From: Jeotgalicoccus coquinae
GTDB taxonomy: Bacteria; Bacillota; Bacilli; Staphylococcales; Salinicoccaceae
Reading direction: 5' to 3'
DNA: 64,000 nucleotides
Assembly: GCF_014207425.1 (NCBI RefSeq)
Contig: NZ_JACHFF010000001.1
Location: 124,001-188,000, forward strand
Below are positions 18,425-26,792 of this stretch, piece after piece. Each line of letters begins with the position of its first letter. Position 1 is the first letter of the stretch. The notes under the pieces were generated by a model, which was given only the letters and a program-made list of their open reading frames with translations, had not been told where the DNA came from and made no database searches. The position numbers were made by a program, and so were the translations under genes.

Positions 18425-19837
18425 ATGGAATTATTGGATTACTTAATATTTGCAATCTATTTTATAGTGCTGATAAGTATTGGCGTCATGGGGATGATGA
18501 GAGCCAAAACCAGTGAACAGTATATGGTTGCAGATAGAAACTTAGGCGTTTGGATGTTATTTGGTTGTTTAACTGCCGTATTTTTAGGCGGTTCATCAAC
18601 TATAGGATCATCTCAGTTGGGTTATGAAATGGGACTGTCAGGTATCTGGTTTGTATTTTCAATGGGTCTTGGTATTACTTTATTTGCACTTGTATTCCTG
18701 GACCGGGTTATGGGATTCAAACTATTAACAATAAGTGAATTGTTGGGCAGATTATTCGGAACAAAATCGAAATTAATTGGTGCTGTAGTTGCAGCAACCT
18801 ACACACTGCTTATAAGTGTGACTCAAATAATAGCGATTGGCGCACTGCTGTCAGGAGTATTCGACTGGAAACTGACAACTGCAATAATCATCGGCGGTTT
18901 TATAGTTTTCTTCTATACAATACTTGGTGGAATGTGGACACTGACAATTACTGATATAATCCAATTTTCTATTATGACTATCGGGATATTCGCTATTATG
19001 TTGCCGCAGAGTTTAGGGGCAGCAGGCGGTTTTGAAGGGTTGAAATCTACTTTGCCAAGCAGCTACTTTAACTTAACGGAGATGGGATTTAGAGAAATAT
19101 TATCTTATCTGTTAACTTATACGCTAGGTATGATGGTTGGACAGGATATTTGGCAAAGATACTTCACTGCTAAAAACACAAAAGTGGCTAAATCAGCAGG
19201 TATTTTAGTGGGTGTGTACAGTTTATTATATTCACTAGCCATGGTAATTATTGGTATGTGTGCCCTAGTTGTGCTCCCTGGTATTCAAAATACACAGGAC
19301 GTTTTTACAACTATGGCATTTGAAACAATATCAACAGGGTTTCTAGGTATAGTATTTGCAGCTGTTACAGCAGCTATTATGTCGACAGCGTCAGGAACAC
19401 TGCTCGCATCTTCGACATTAATATCTAAAGATATATTAAAGGATCATTTCTTCACTAAAGTCAATGATACAAAATTTTTACTAATCTCCAGAATAACGAC
19501 GTTTGTGTTAGCTGTCCTGGCTATAGTAATTGCATTATGGATACAAGAATTGTTAGTAGCAATTGATGTTGCGTATGCAATACTTGCAGGATCAATATTT
19601 GTACCAATTCTATTCGGTTTATTCTCAAGGAAAATTACACCAAATGCAGCCTTTTCCGCAATATTACTGTCTGCATTCACTGTAATAATTGGCTTGTGGA
19701 TTGAAGGGCTTGGTGCTAGTAACCCTATAATCTATGGTATTGTCGTTAATATTATCACTATCATCACTGTATCTTATTTTGATAAAGGAAATAGAAGAAA
19801 AAGAAGAGATTTTGAAGCAGAACTTGATAGACCATAG
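18425..19837 (+). CDS. Sodium:solute symporter (SSS family)
   Basis: Integral membrane protein of 470 residues with about 12-13 spans and the SSS pattern: an early GCLTAVFLGGSSTIGSSQLG segment, and ATYTLLISVTQIIAIGALL, followed by TAAIMSTASGTLLASSTLIS. SSS transporters import sugars, amino acids, urea-like or organic-acid substrates with sodium. Its position directly after the ureohydrolase gene suggests uptake of the guanidino or GABA substrate. Strong AGGGGGAT ribosome site. The C-terminus is highly charged. Confidence 0.88.
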   Translation: MELLDYLIFAIYFIVLISIGVMGMMRAKTSEQYMVADRNLGVWMLFGCLTAVFLGGSSTIGSSQLGYEMGLSGIWFVFSMGLGITLFALVFLDRVMGFKLLTISELLGRLFGTKSKLIGAVVAATYTLLISVTQIIAIGALLSGVFDWKLTTAIIIGGFIVFFYTILGGMWTLTITDIIQFSIMTIGIFAIMLPQSLGAAGGFEGLKSTLPSSYFNLTEMGFREILSYLLTYTLGMMVGQDIWQRYFTAKNTKVAKSAGILVGVYSLLYSLAMVIIGMCALVVLPGIQNTQDVFTTMAFETISTGFLGIVFAAVTAAIMSTASGTLLASSTLISKDILKDHFFTKVNDTKFLLISRITTFVLAVLAIVIALWIQELLVAIDVAYAILAGSIFVPILFGLFSRKITPNAAFSAILLSAFTVIIGLWIEGLGASNPIIYGIVVNIITIITVSYFDKGNRRKRRDFEAELDRP

Positions 19838-19855
19838 AGAACTAATATAGACAAC

Positions 19856-21283
19856 ATGACTTCAAGTGGGAATCGAGTGGAACAACATAAATTTTCTAAA
19901 TCATTTTCTTTAATAGATTTACTGTTTATGGCTACAGGAGCAATGCTTGGCTGGGGATGGGTAGTTCTATCCGGTGACTGGGTATCGCAAGCTGGTTTTG
20001 CGGGAACAGCTATTGCATTTACACTCGGCGGAATTTTAATTATATTTATAAGTTTAACATATGCTGAACTCGCCTCTTCAATACCGAAGACGGGCGGAGG
20101 AATGGTTTTTGTCCTTAGAGCATACAAACCGAAAGTGATAGGATATTTTGCAGCATGGAGTGTTTTGTTTGGTTACGTGTCGGTAATCACTTTTGAAGCG
20201 GTAGCTTTGCCTACGGTAATTGACTACATTATCCCTTCTGAACATGTTGGACATCTATGGTCAGTTGGCGGAGACGATGTATTCTTTACCTGGGTGATAA
20301 TCGGATCATTGGGTTCGATTATATTGACTTCGTTAAATTATTTTGGTGTGACACCAGCTAAAATTGTTCAAAATGTATTAACACTTGGTGTCGTTGCAGC
20401 AGGGATTTTATTAATGGTCAGCGGACTTACGTTGGGTGATACAGAAAACTTACAGCCAATGTTTGGCGGTGGTATTGGCGGTATGATGACAGTTCTGGTA
20501 ATGATACCTTTTCTGTTTGTAGGATTTGATGTTATTCCTCAAATTTCTGAAGAAGTAAAATCGCCTCCGCACTTAATCGGGAGAATACTTATAGGATCGA
20601 TTATTGTAACAGTTATATTTTATATACTAATTGCATTTGGTGTATCTATGGGACTGACTGAGTCACAACTGGACGGTTCCAGCCTGGCAACAGCAGATGC
20701 AATGAGAGTGATGTTTGACAGTAGAATAATGGCGAACATTATCGTTATTGCAGGTGTCGCAGGTATTATTACGAGCTGGAATGCATTTATCATTGGCGGG
20801 AGCCGTATTTTATATGCGATGTCGATTCGTAAAATGATTCCGCTATGGTTCGGTCATATTCATCCTAAATATAATACACCGGTTAATTCGATATTGTTCT
20901 TAGGTATTCTTGGTGCTGTTGCACCTTTACTTGGACATGCATCTTTAAACTGGTTCGTAAATGCCGGAGGAATTGGTATTGTACTTGGATACTTAGTCGT
21001 TTCAATTTCGTTTTTAAAATTGAGAAAAACAGAACCGAATCTGGAACGACCATTTAGTATTAAAAGATGGAAAGTAATCGGTCTGATTGCAGTTATTCTA
21101 AGTATATTATTTATACTTCTCTATATGCCGTTCTCACCATCAGCATTAGGATGGCCGATGGAATGGTATATCGTAATCGGGTGGTACCTGATCGGATTTA
21201 CTTTCTTTATGCTGGGTAAAGAAAAACATATGAACCGGGACTATAACGACGGTATTGACAGTTCAAAAGGAATTAATGAGTAA
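19856..21283 (+). CDS. APC-superfamily amino acid permease
   Basis: Membrane permease of 475 residues with about 12 spans. The first span region has the APC signature (FMATGAMLGWGWVVLSGDWV) with the unwound glycine-rich helix, followed by SIPKTGGGMVFVLRAYKPK. The family imports amino acids or polyamines by proton or sodium symport or by exchange. As last gene of the gab operon it probably brings in GABA, a guanidino acid or a related compound alongside the SSS symporter. The ATG at 19856 has only a weak ribosome site; GTG at 19874 behind AGTGGGAAT is an alternative start. Confidence 0.87.
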   Translation: MTSSGNRVEQHKFSKSFSLIDLLFMATGAMLGWGWVVLSGDWVSQAGFAGTAIAFTLGGILIIFISLTYAELASSIPKTGGGMVFVLRAYKPKVIGYFAAWSVLFGYVSVITFEAVALPTVIDYIIPSEHVGHLWSVGGDDVFFTWVIIGSLGSIILTSLNYFGVTPAKIVQNVLTLGVVAAGILLMVSGLTLGDTENLQPMFGGGIGGMMTVLVMIPFLFVGFDVIPQISEEVKSPPHLIGRILIGSIIVTVIFYILIAFGVSMGLTESQLDGSSLATADAMRVMFDSRIMANIIVIAGVAGIITSWNAFIIGGSRILYAMSIRKMIPLWFGHIHPKYNTPVNSILFLGILGAVAPLLGHASLNWFVNAGGIGIVLGYLVVSISFLKLRKTEPNLERPFSIKRWKVIGLIAVILSILFILLYMPFSPSALGWPMEWYIVIGWYLIGFTFFMLGKEKHMNRDYNDGIDSSKGINE

Positions 21284-21288
21284 GATTT

Positions 21289-21320
21289 CAGGGACAAAAC
21301 TTTTGTTTTGTCTCTTTTTA
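21289..21320 (+). terminator. Terminator of the gab operon
   Basis: AGGGACAAAAC and GTTTTGTCTCT pair around TTTT, followed by TTTTA, eight bases after the permease stop. Confidence 0.8.
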
Positions 21321-21419
21321 TATTTGTTATCTCAAAATTCAGATTTAAAATTGTTCAGCAATTTCTCATTATGATAATCTTTATATAAACAACCGCTACA
21401 TAACAAAGGGGATATTTTA

Positions 21420-23036
21420 ATGAAAAATTTCGACACGCTCTACAATCCTTATCATTCACAGCGCAATCCTGTCGTCGCTAAAAAGGGGATGGTTGCCACG
21501 TCGCAGCCTTTAGCGGCTCAGGCCGGGATCACCATTATGCAGAACGGCGGCAACGCGATTGATGCTGCGATCGCCACTGCTGCAGCGCTCACTGTCGTTG
21601 AACCGACGACTAACGGTATCGGCGGCGATGCGTTTGCGCTCGTCTGGGTCAAGGATACGCTCTACGGTTTAAACGGCAGCGGCAAATCGCCCGCTTCTAT
21701 TTCCATCGATAAAGTCCGTTCTGCCGGCTATGATGAGATTCCTAAATACGGATTTACTCCGGTCACTGTTCCGGGACAGCCTGGTGCATGGGCCGAACTT
21801 TCCAGACGGTTCGGCAAATTGCCTTTTAAAGATTTAATGCAGCCGGCCATTCAGTACGCAGAAGAGGGATATCCAATATCACCCGTGCTCGCAAAGTTAT
21901 GGGACAGAGCGGCTGTCAGATTTAAAGAAGCGTTTGAAGGTGATGAGTTCGACCATTGGTTTGAAACTTTCACACCTAACGGGCGTGCACCAAGAGTCGG
22001 TGAAATCTGGAAGTCACAGGACATGGCTGATACGTTAAGGGAACTTGCTCAAACTGAATGCGAGTCTTTTTATACCGGAAATATTGCCCGGAAAATAGAT
22101 GAATATTCGAGGGCATACGACGGCTACATAAGAAAAGAGGATTTAGCAAAATACAAACCTGAATGGGTGGACCCGATATCGGTAAATTACAGGGGATACG
22201 ATGTCTGGGAAATACCGCCGAACACTCAGGGCATTATCGCTTTATCCGCCTTAAATATACTGAAACATATGGATATTGCAGATAAGGAATCTACTGATAC
22301 ATATCATAAACAGATTGAAGCAATTAAACTGGCATTCGCAGACGGGGAGAAATACATTGCAGATCAGGCGTATATGAAGGATGTTACAGCTGAAGATATG
22401 CTGGACGAAGCGTATGCGAAAGAACGTCTGAAATTAATTACGGACAAAGCAGGACAGCCTGAAGCGGGTGAACCGAAAGCGAGCGGCACGGTATATCTGT
22501 CTACGGCAGATGAAGAAGGGAATATGGTGTCGTTTATACAAAGCAACTATATGGGATTCGGTTCAGGACTCGTTGTACCTGGTACCGGAATCGGGCTGCA
22601 GAACAGAGGCTGCGACTTTAACCTGGATCCGGAATCACCTAATGTATTGGGACCTGATAAACGTTCGTATCATACGATTATCCCGGGCTTTATCACTAAA
22701 GGCAAAGACGCCCTTGGACCGTTCGGCGTCATGGGCGGATTCATGCAGCCGCAGGGACATGTGCAGGTGGCGATGAATACAATCGACTTTAACCATAACC
22801 CGCAGACTGCACTGGATGCACCGCGCTGGCAGTGGGTTAAAGATAAGACAGTGTGGGTGGAGAAAAACTTCCCTCATCAGATCGCAGAAGACCTGATAAA
22901 ACGGGGGCATAACATTGAAATGAAATTGGACTCAGGCTCGTTTGGCCGGGGACAGATAATATGGAGAGACCCGGAAACAGGCATACTGTACGGCGGCACG
23001 GAAAACCGCGCGGACGGGCATGTGGCGGCGTATTAA
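21420..23036 (+). CDS. ggt: Gamma-glutamyltranspeptidase family protein
   Basis: Ntn-hydrolase of 538 residues made as a proenzyme that self-cleaves. The predicted new N-terminal nucleophile is T357 in SGTVYLSTADEEGNMVS, aligned with the T-T-H-x-S site of classical enzymes. The N-terminal part has ATSQPLAAQAGITIMQNGGN and TTNGIGGDAF, and the glycine-rich MGGFMQPQGHVQ lies late in the small subunit. No signal peptide is seen, so it acts in the cytoplasm or leaves by an unknown route. Codon use is clearly more GC-rich than in the neighbours, which hints at a different origin. Related acylases share the fold, so the substrate is not certain. Confidence 0.9.
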   Translation: MKNFDTLYNPYHSQRNPVVAKKGMVATSQPLAAQAGITIMQNGGNAIDAAIATAAALTVVEPTTNGIGGDAFALVWVKDTLYGLNGSGKSPASISIDKVRSAGYDEIPKYGFTPVTVPGQPGAWAELSRRFGKLPFKDLMQPAIQYAEEGYPISPVLAKLWDRAAVRFKEAFEGDEFDHWFETFTPNGRAPRVGEIWKSQDMADTLRELAQTECESFYTGNIARKIDEYSRAYDGYIRKEDLAKYKPEWVDPISVNYRGYDVWEIPPNTQGIIALSALNILKHMDIADKESTDTYHKQIEAIKLAFADGEKYIADQAYMKDVTAEDMLDEAYAKERLKLITDKAGQPEAGEPKASGTVYLSTADEEGNMVSFIQSNYMGFGSGLVVPGTGIGLQNRGCDFNLDPESPNVLGPDKRSYHTIIPGFITKGKDALGPFGVMGGFMQPQGHVQVAMNTIDFNHNPQTALDAPRWQWVKDKTVWVEKNFPHQIAEDLIKRGHNIEMKLDSGSFGRGQIIWRDPETGILYGGTENRADGHVAAY

Positions 23037-23065
23037 AAGGGAGAAAGAATTCCTTCACAATTAAA

Positions 23066-23108
23066 AAGTCGAATGAGCAATACTATGTATTGGTCACTCG
23101 ACAGTTTT
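23066..23108. terminator. Bidirectional hairpin
   Basis: A 15-bp stem with two mismatches (GTCGAATGAGCAATA against TATTGGTCACTCGAC) with A-rich and T-rich flanks lies between the ggt end and the convergent small gene, and includes the latter's stop region. Confidence 0.6.
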
Positions 23109-23276
23109 CTGGTTAGAAATTATTGAAGCAATTCCTACACCTAGAGGAAGTAATGGTATAAGTATCGCACTAAAACTATTTGTATCGATTATTACGGAAA
23201 AAAGAATGAAACTTAAAAGAGCGACTATAAAATATACTGGTATGAATTTAGCACTCCATAATATTGAGTTTTCCAT
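23094..23276 (-). CDS. Small two-TM membrane protein
   Basis: Predicted protein of 60 residues with two hydrophobic segments (FIPVYFIVALLSFILFSVII and AILIPLLPLGVGIASII) and short polar ends. The ATG at 23276 is chosen because AGGTGA lies just before it; the longer frame to 23330 has no ribosome site. I do not recognise the family and the neighbours give no functional hint. Confidence 0.55.
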   Translation of the reverse strand: MENSILWSAKFIPVYFIVALLSFILFSVIIDTNSFSAILIPLLPLGVGIASIISNQKTVE

Positions 23277-23415
23277 GTTGTCACCTGCCTCTTGAATAAA
23301 GCAGCGGATACTGCTTGTGGTGTGGTTCAATAAATCTCATTCAGTAGTATAACTCTATGATTCCATAACCATGGAGGAAGGTCAAATAACAATATAAATC
23401 ACAGTGTAAAAAAAT

Positions 23416-23658
23416 TCATTCATCTTTATCATAGCTCTTCGGCTCGGAGAGACTTATAAAATGTATCCATGCAATAAAGAGAGCGAGGATTAGGGCAGCT
23501 ATTATAGTTAGAAAAGATAAGGTATGAGAAGTTCTAAACGTCTCTAACAAAATTATAAAAACCAAGACGAATGTTACTTTAGCAATATTTTTTGGTCGGA
23601 TAACTTTCGGACTGATAATAACAACCCCAGTATAGTAAGCTTTATATAGGTATATAGA
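23416..23658 (-). pseudogene. Decayed small membrane protein gene
   Basis: Eighty open codons with no usable start, bounded upstream by TAG. The product would read YKAYYTGVVIISPKVIRP, then two hydrophobic spans (FVLVFIILLETF and LTIIAALILALFIAWIHFI) and a charged tail (SEPKSYDKDE). This is convincing protein sequence, so it is probably a 5'-truncated or start-less gene. The stretch 23277-23415 holds nothing else I can identify. Confidence 0.4.
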
Positions 23659-23725
23659 CTATTTCTATAAGTTAAAAACAGAAATATCTAAAGTTATTAA
23701 TTTTAAGAAAACACAGGTGATTTTG

Positions 23726-23869
23726 ATGGAGAGAAATATAGTGAATCAAATCGAGAGTAAACTTAAATCTATGTCATTCCTCAAACTGACAATGTTGTCA
23801 GTTGTTTTAGGCGGAGGTATATCTCTAATATTTGCTATTACTAGAGATATATTTAATATGTTTAATTAA
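23726..23869 (+). CDS. Small single-TM protein
   Basis: Forty-seven residues starting MERNIVNQIESKL, with one hydrophobic segment (LTMLSVVLGGGISLIFAI) and a short tail (TRDIFNMFN). AGGTGA lies five to six bases before the ATG. The N-terminal amphipathic helix followed by one membrane span is typical of small membrane-associated proteins. No family is recognised. Confidence 0.45.
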   Translation: MERNIVNQIESKLKSMSFLKLTMLSVVLGGGISLIFAITRDIFNMFN

Positions 23870-23902
23870 TAAAACTTAAGTCACGATAAACATAAATAAA
23901 GG

Positions 23903-24172
23903 GTGATAGTTCTGATTTTCATTAACATTTTATATCTGCTGCTTGTAGTTGTCGGGATTATTTTATTTGCATATAGTTTTAAAAACAAACGCAGTGTGTA
24001 TGCAATGCTGGCTGTTATATTGATATTGGTACCGATTATTATCCTGACGATTGGACCGTCTTTCCTTGGATTGGCACCGGCCCTTTCTTTGTTGATTCTA
24101 ATGGTTATTCCACCGGTTGGATCGATATATATATCGAGTAATGAATCGAATGGATTAGACAAAACGACATAA
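23903..24172 (+). CDS. Small three-TM membrane protein
   Basis: Eighty-nine residues if read from GTG 23903, with three hydrophobic spans (INILYLLLVVVGIILFAY, AMLAVILILVPIIILTI and LSLLILMVIPPVGSIYI). The start is uncertain: GTG at 23903 lies inside the apparent ribosome site AAAGGGTGA, which would better serve CTG 23912 or ATT 23915, both non-standard. The function is unknown. The M20 peptidase gene begins 21 bases after its stop and may be co-transcribed. Confidence 0.6.
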   Translation: MIVLIFINILYLLLVVVGIILFAYSFKNKRSVYAMLAVILILVPIIILTIGPSFLGLAPALSLLILMVIPPVGSIYISSNESNGLDKTT

Positions 24173-24193
24173 AATAGAGATGAGGCATTTAAA

Positions 24194-25465
24194 TTGGTAA
24201 ATAAAAATATGAATGAGGATGTCAAAAATAATTTAGTTGAGAAAGTAAGTAAAAATAAAGAGCAGTTAGTGGACTTATGTTCACGTTTAGTACAGATTCC
24301 GAGTGAATCCCCAGAGTCTGATACACGTCAAATGGTAAAAGAGATTGCAGATTTTCTTGAACAAATTGATGATGTTGAAATTTCTTTCCATACATTGGAA
24401 GAGCCGATTACGAATATTGTTGCAAGAATTAAGGGGAAGAATCCAGGGAAACGCCTGATTTTAAACGGTCATCTTGATACCTACCCTGCTGGTAATGAGT
24501 CGCTTTGGACACATCATCCGTTCTCTGGTCATGAAGAAAATGGGCGTATGTATGGAAGAGGTGTCTCTGATATGAAAGGTGGCATAGCGAGTTATCTGGT
24601 TACCTTTATGATAATGGCTGAAATGAGAGACAGCTGGTCAGGAGAACTCGTAATTACACTTGCCGGTGATGAAGAAACGATGGGTGTCAAAGGAACAAAG
24701 TATCTTTTAGATACAGTCCCGCATGCTTCAGGCGATGCCATGATCAGCGGAGATGCTGGCGCTGCTAAAGTACTGCGTTTCGGTGAAAAAGGTTTAATGT
24801 GGATTGAGCTGAATGCCATTGGGAAAGCATCTCATGGTGCACATGTACATAAAGGGAGAAATGCTATTGACCGGCTGGCGGAAGGTATTGACCGGCTGAA
24901 TAAAGAACTTGTCTCTTTAAAAGTGAATGCCCCGAAAGAAGTTACACAGGCGATAAAAGAATCGAGTGAGATATCTGAAAGGTATTCCGGAGAAGGGGAG
25001 ACAGAAGTCCTGCAGCAGGTCACAGTTAATTTTGGAACGATTGAAGGCGGGGTGTCTCCAAACCTGATACCTGCAAAAGCTTCTGCACAGGGTGACATCC
25101 GTGTTCCGGTAGGTGTATCAATGTCTGAAGTGGAACAGAAACTCAAAGAGATTACAGAATCTGTAGAAGGACTGTCATATCACATCTTCCGGCAGTATGA
25201 ACCGAACCGGTCGGATATTAACCATGAGATTTTTGTCTTTACTGCTGATAATGTAGAATACATTACCGGAGAAAAACCTGTAAACACAATGCGGGTCGGA
25301 GCATCAGACGCCAGACATTACAGGATATCTAAAAATATTCCTTCTGTTAACTGCGGTCTGAATCCTTATAATCTCGGGGGACCGGATGAATATATAGAAA
25401 TAGAAGAGCTGACGAACCTGGCGAAAATTCATACTTTAACTGCGTTTGATTATCTAAGTGAATAA
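24194..25465 (+). CDS. M20-family metallopeptidase (ArgE/DapE-like)
   Basis: Zinc-dependent deacylase or peptidase of 423 residues. The metal-binding pattern of the M20 family is intact: NGHLDTYPAG, then GRGVSDMKGG, and the catalytic pair AGDEETMG, with the lid-domain segment KASHGAHVHKGRNAIDRL and a late His in the ASDARHYR region. Such enzymes remove acyl groups from amino acids or cleave short peptides in the cytoplasm; DapE-type or carboxypeptidase-like substrates cannot be separated by sequence alone. The start is TTG at 24194 behind GATGAGGC. Confidence 0.88.
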   Translation: MVNKNMNEDVKNNLVEKVSKNKEQLVDLCSRLVQIPSESPESDTRQMVKEIADFLEQIDDVEISFHTLEEPITNIVARIKGKNPGKRLILNGHLDTYPAGNESLWTHHPFSGHEENGRMYGRGVSDMKGGIASYLVTFMIMAEMRDSWSGELVITLAGDEETMGVKGTKYLLDTVPHASGDAMISGDAGAAKVLRFGEKGLMWIELNAIGKASHGAHVHKGRNAIDRLAEGIDRLNKELVSLKVNAPKEVTQAIKESSEISERYSGEGETEVLQQVTVNFGTIEGGVSPNLIPAKASAQGDIRVPVGVSMSEVEQKLKEITESVEGLSYHIFRQYEPNRSDINHEIFVFTADNVEYITGEKPVNTMRVGASDARHYRISKNIPSVNCGLNPYNLGGPDEYIEIEELTNLAKIHTLTAFDYLSE

Positions 25466-25503
25466 GAAAGTGGGGATTCAGCATAGATTATATAATTCGT
25501 GAA

Positions 25504-25968
25504 ATGATAACAGGAGATATAGAACAGGTTCAGGCTGTGGCGAAGGAAAGCTGGCATGCGACGTATGAGGGAATTATCCCGAGAGAAATTCAGCAGAATT
25601 TTTTAAATGGTGCTTACAGTGATGAAATGATGGAAAGACGTATGGAGAACTCGTTAATGCTTGTGGCTGAAGCGGAGAACACAATCGCAGGTTTTGCCAA
25701 CTTCACTCCGGTGAATAAGCAGGGACAAACAGAATTGAGTGCGATATATCTTCTTCCGCAATATCAGGGCGAAGGAATTGGATCAGCTTTGTTAAATACC
25801 GGGGTTAAAAAGTTAGAGAACTTAAAAGAGATTCAACTCGATGTAGAAAAGGAAAACATAATTGGAACGGCATTCTACAAAGCAAAAGGGTTTAAAACAG
25901 TTGATGAATATGATGAGAATTTTGGCAGTCATATTCTGAAAACAGTAAGAATGGAATTAATTTTATAA
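25504..25968 (+). CDS. GNAT-family N-acetyltransferase
   Basis: Acetyltransferase of at least 154 residues. The acetyl-CoA loop is LPQYQGEGIGSALL (Q-x-x-G-x-G/A), preceded by the beta strand ELSAIYLL, and the closing motif AFYKAKGFKTVDEYDENFGS is typical of the family. The ATG at 25504 has no ribosome site, whereas GTGGGGATT is correctly placed for an in-frame ATA at 25483, giving the usual GNAT beginning DYIIREM. The true start may therefore be non-canonical. The substrate (small amine or protein) is unknown. It lies 38 bases after the peptidase stop. Confidence 0.87.
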   Translation: MITGDIEQVQAVAKESWHATYEGIIPREIQQNFLNGAYSDEMMERRMENSLMLVAEAENTIAGFANFTPVNKQGQTELSAIYLLPQYQGEGIGSALLNTGVKKLENLKEIQLDVEKENIIGTAFYKAKGFKTVDEYDENFGSHILKTVRMELIL

Positions 25969-25976
25969 GAGATACA

Positions 25977-26012
25977 GACCCGTATGAAATCATCCGGGTT
26001 TATTATTATTTC
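25977..26012 (+). terminator. Weak terminator
   Basis: GACCCG and CCGGGT form a short stem, followed by a T-rich TTATTATTATTTC run, ten bases after the acetyltransferase stop. Confidence 0.4.
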
Positions 26013-26104
26013 ATTGAAATATCGATTATCAGGGAGAACAATATACAGTGTGTCATATTTTAAATTCAGGGTATAGAAGATTAATGTTTAAAGGAGGATT
26101 TTCA

Positions 26105-26593
26105 ATGAACAAACTGGAACGTATTACAGATATTGCTCTGCCGGTTATTGGAGGCAGTGTGGTTGGTTTACTGACAACGAAACATGCGAAAGCAGATTTT
26201 GAGAAATATAAGCAGCCGCCGTTTTCACCGCCGAAAGAGGCGTTTGGTATTGTCTGGCCGATTCTGTATACGACGATGGGAATCGCCCGTACGATTACGA
26301 AGTCATCACGAAAAGATACCGAAGCTAATGCTTATGTGTATTACTCACAGCTCGGTTTAAATTACTTATGGAGCGTTCTGTACTTCAAATTTAAATTGAG
26401 AGGGACAGCACTGATTGAAAGTTATGCATTATTCGCGAGTGTCTTACTGACAACAGTCGCATTCTACAAGACAAATAAATTCGCAGGATTACTGCTGATA
26501 CCTTATGTAGTATGGACAGCCTATGCAACATACTTGAATGCAGGCTTTGTTGCATTAAATAATAATAAAGAAGAATACGCAGAAGATATTTAA
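26105..26593 (+). CDS. tspO: TspO/MBR family protein
   Basis: Membrane protein of 162 residues with five predicted spans, homologous to the tryptophan-rich sensory protein and mitochondrial benzodiazepine receptor, which bind porphyrins. The motif KQPPFSPPKEAFGIVWPILY, with the family's P-x-W-x-F-x-x-V-W-x-x-L-Y shape, and the later LNYLWSVLYF are visible. The start at 26105 follows AAAGGAGG with good spacing; the longer upstream frame has none. It stands between two terminators as a single-gene unit. Confidence 0.88.
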   Translation: MNKLERITDIALPVIGGSVVGLLTTKHAKADFEKYKQPPFSPPKEAFGIVWPILYTTMGIARTITKSSRKDTEANAYVYYSQLGLNYLWSVLYFKFKLRGTALIESYALFASVLLTTVAFYKTNKFAGLLLIPYVVWTAYATYLNAGFVALNNNKEEYAEDI

Positions 26594-26596
26594 TAA

Positions 26597-26640
26597 TAAA
26601 GTCCGGTACCTGATAGAGCAGGGTACTGGACTTTATAAAA
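26597..26640 (+). terminator. Terminator after tspO
   Basis: AAAGTCC-GGTACC and GGTAC-GGACTTT form a long stem with one mismatch around a 10-base loop, followed by TATAAAATATT. Confidence 0.75.
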
Positions 26641-26663
26641 TATTACTTACATACAGTTTTTGA

Positions 26664-26759
26664 AATGATACTTTGAAAACATTTGAGTACAGCAACCACA
26701 TGCTTGCTGTTGAAGAAGAAAAGTTTAAAGAATTTATTAGAGAAATAACAAAAGGGTAA
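26664..26759 (+). pseudogene. 3' gene remnant
   Basis: After a stop, an open frame encodes LKTFEYSNHMLAVEEEKF and KEFIREITKG and ends at TAA 26757-26759. There is no start or ribosome site. It resembles the helical C-terminus of a soluble protein, but the family is not recognised. Confidence 0.3.
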
Positions 26760-26792
26760 ATTCGCATTTATGACACTGGGGAGTGGGACTGC

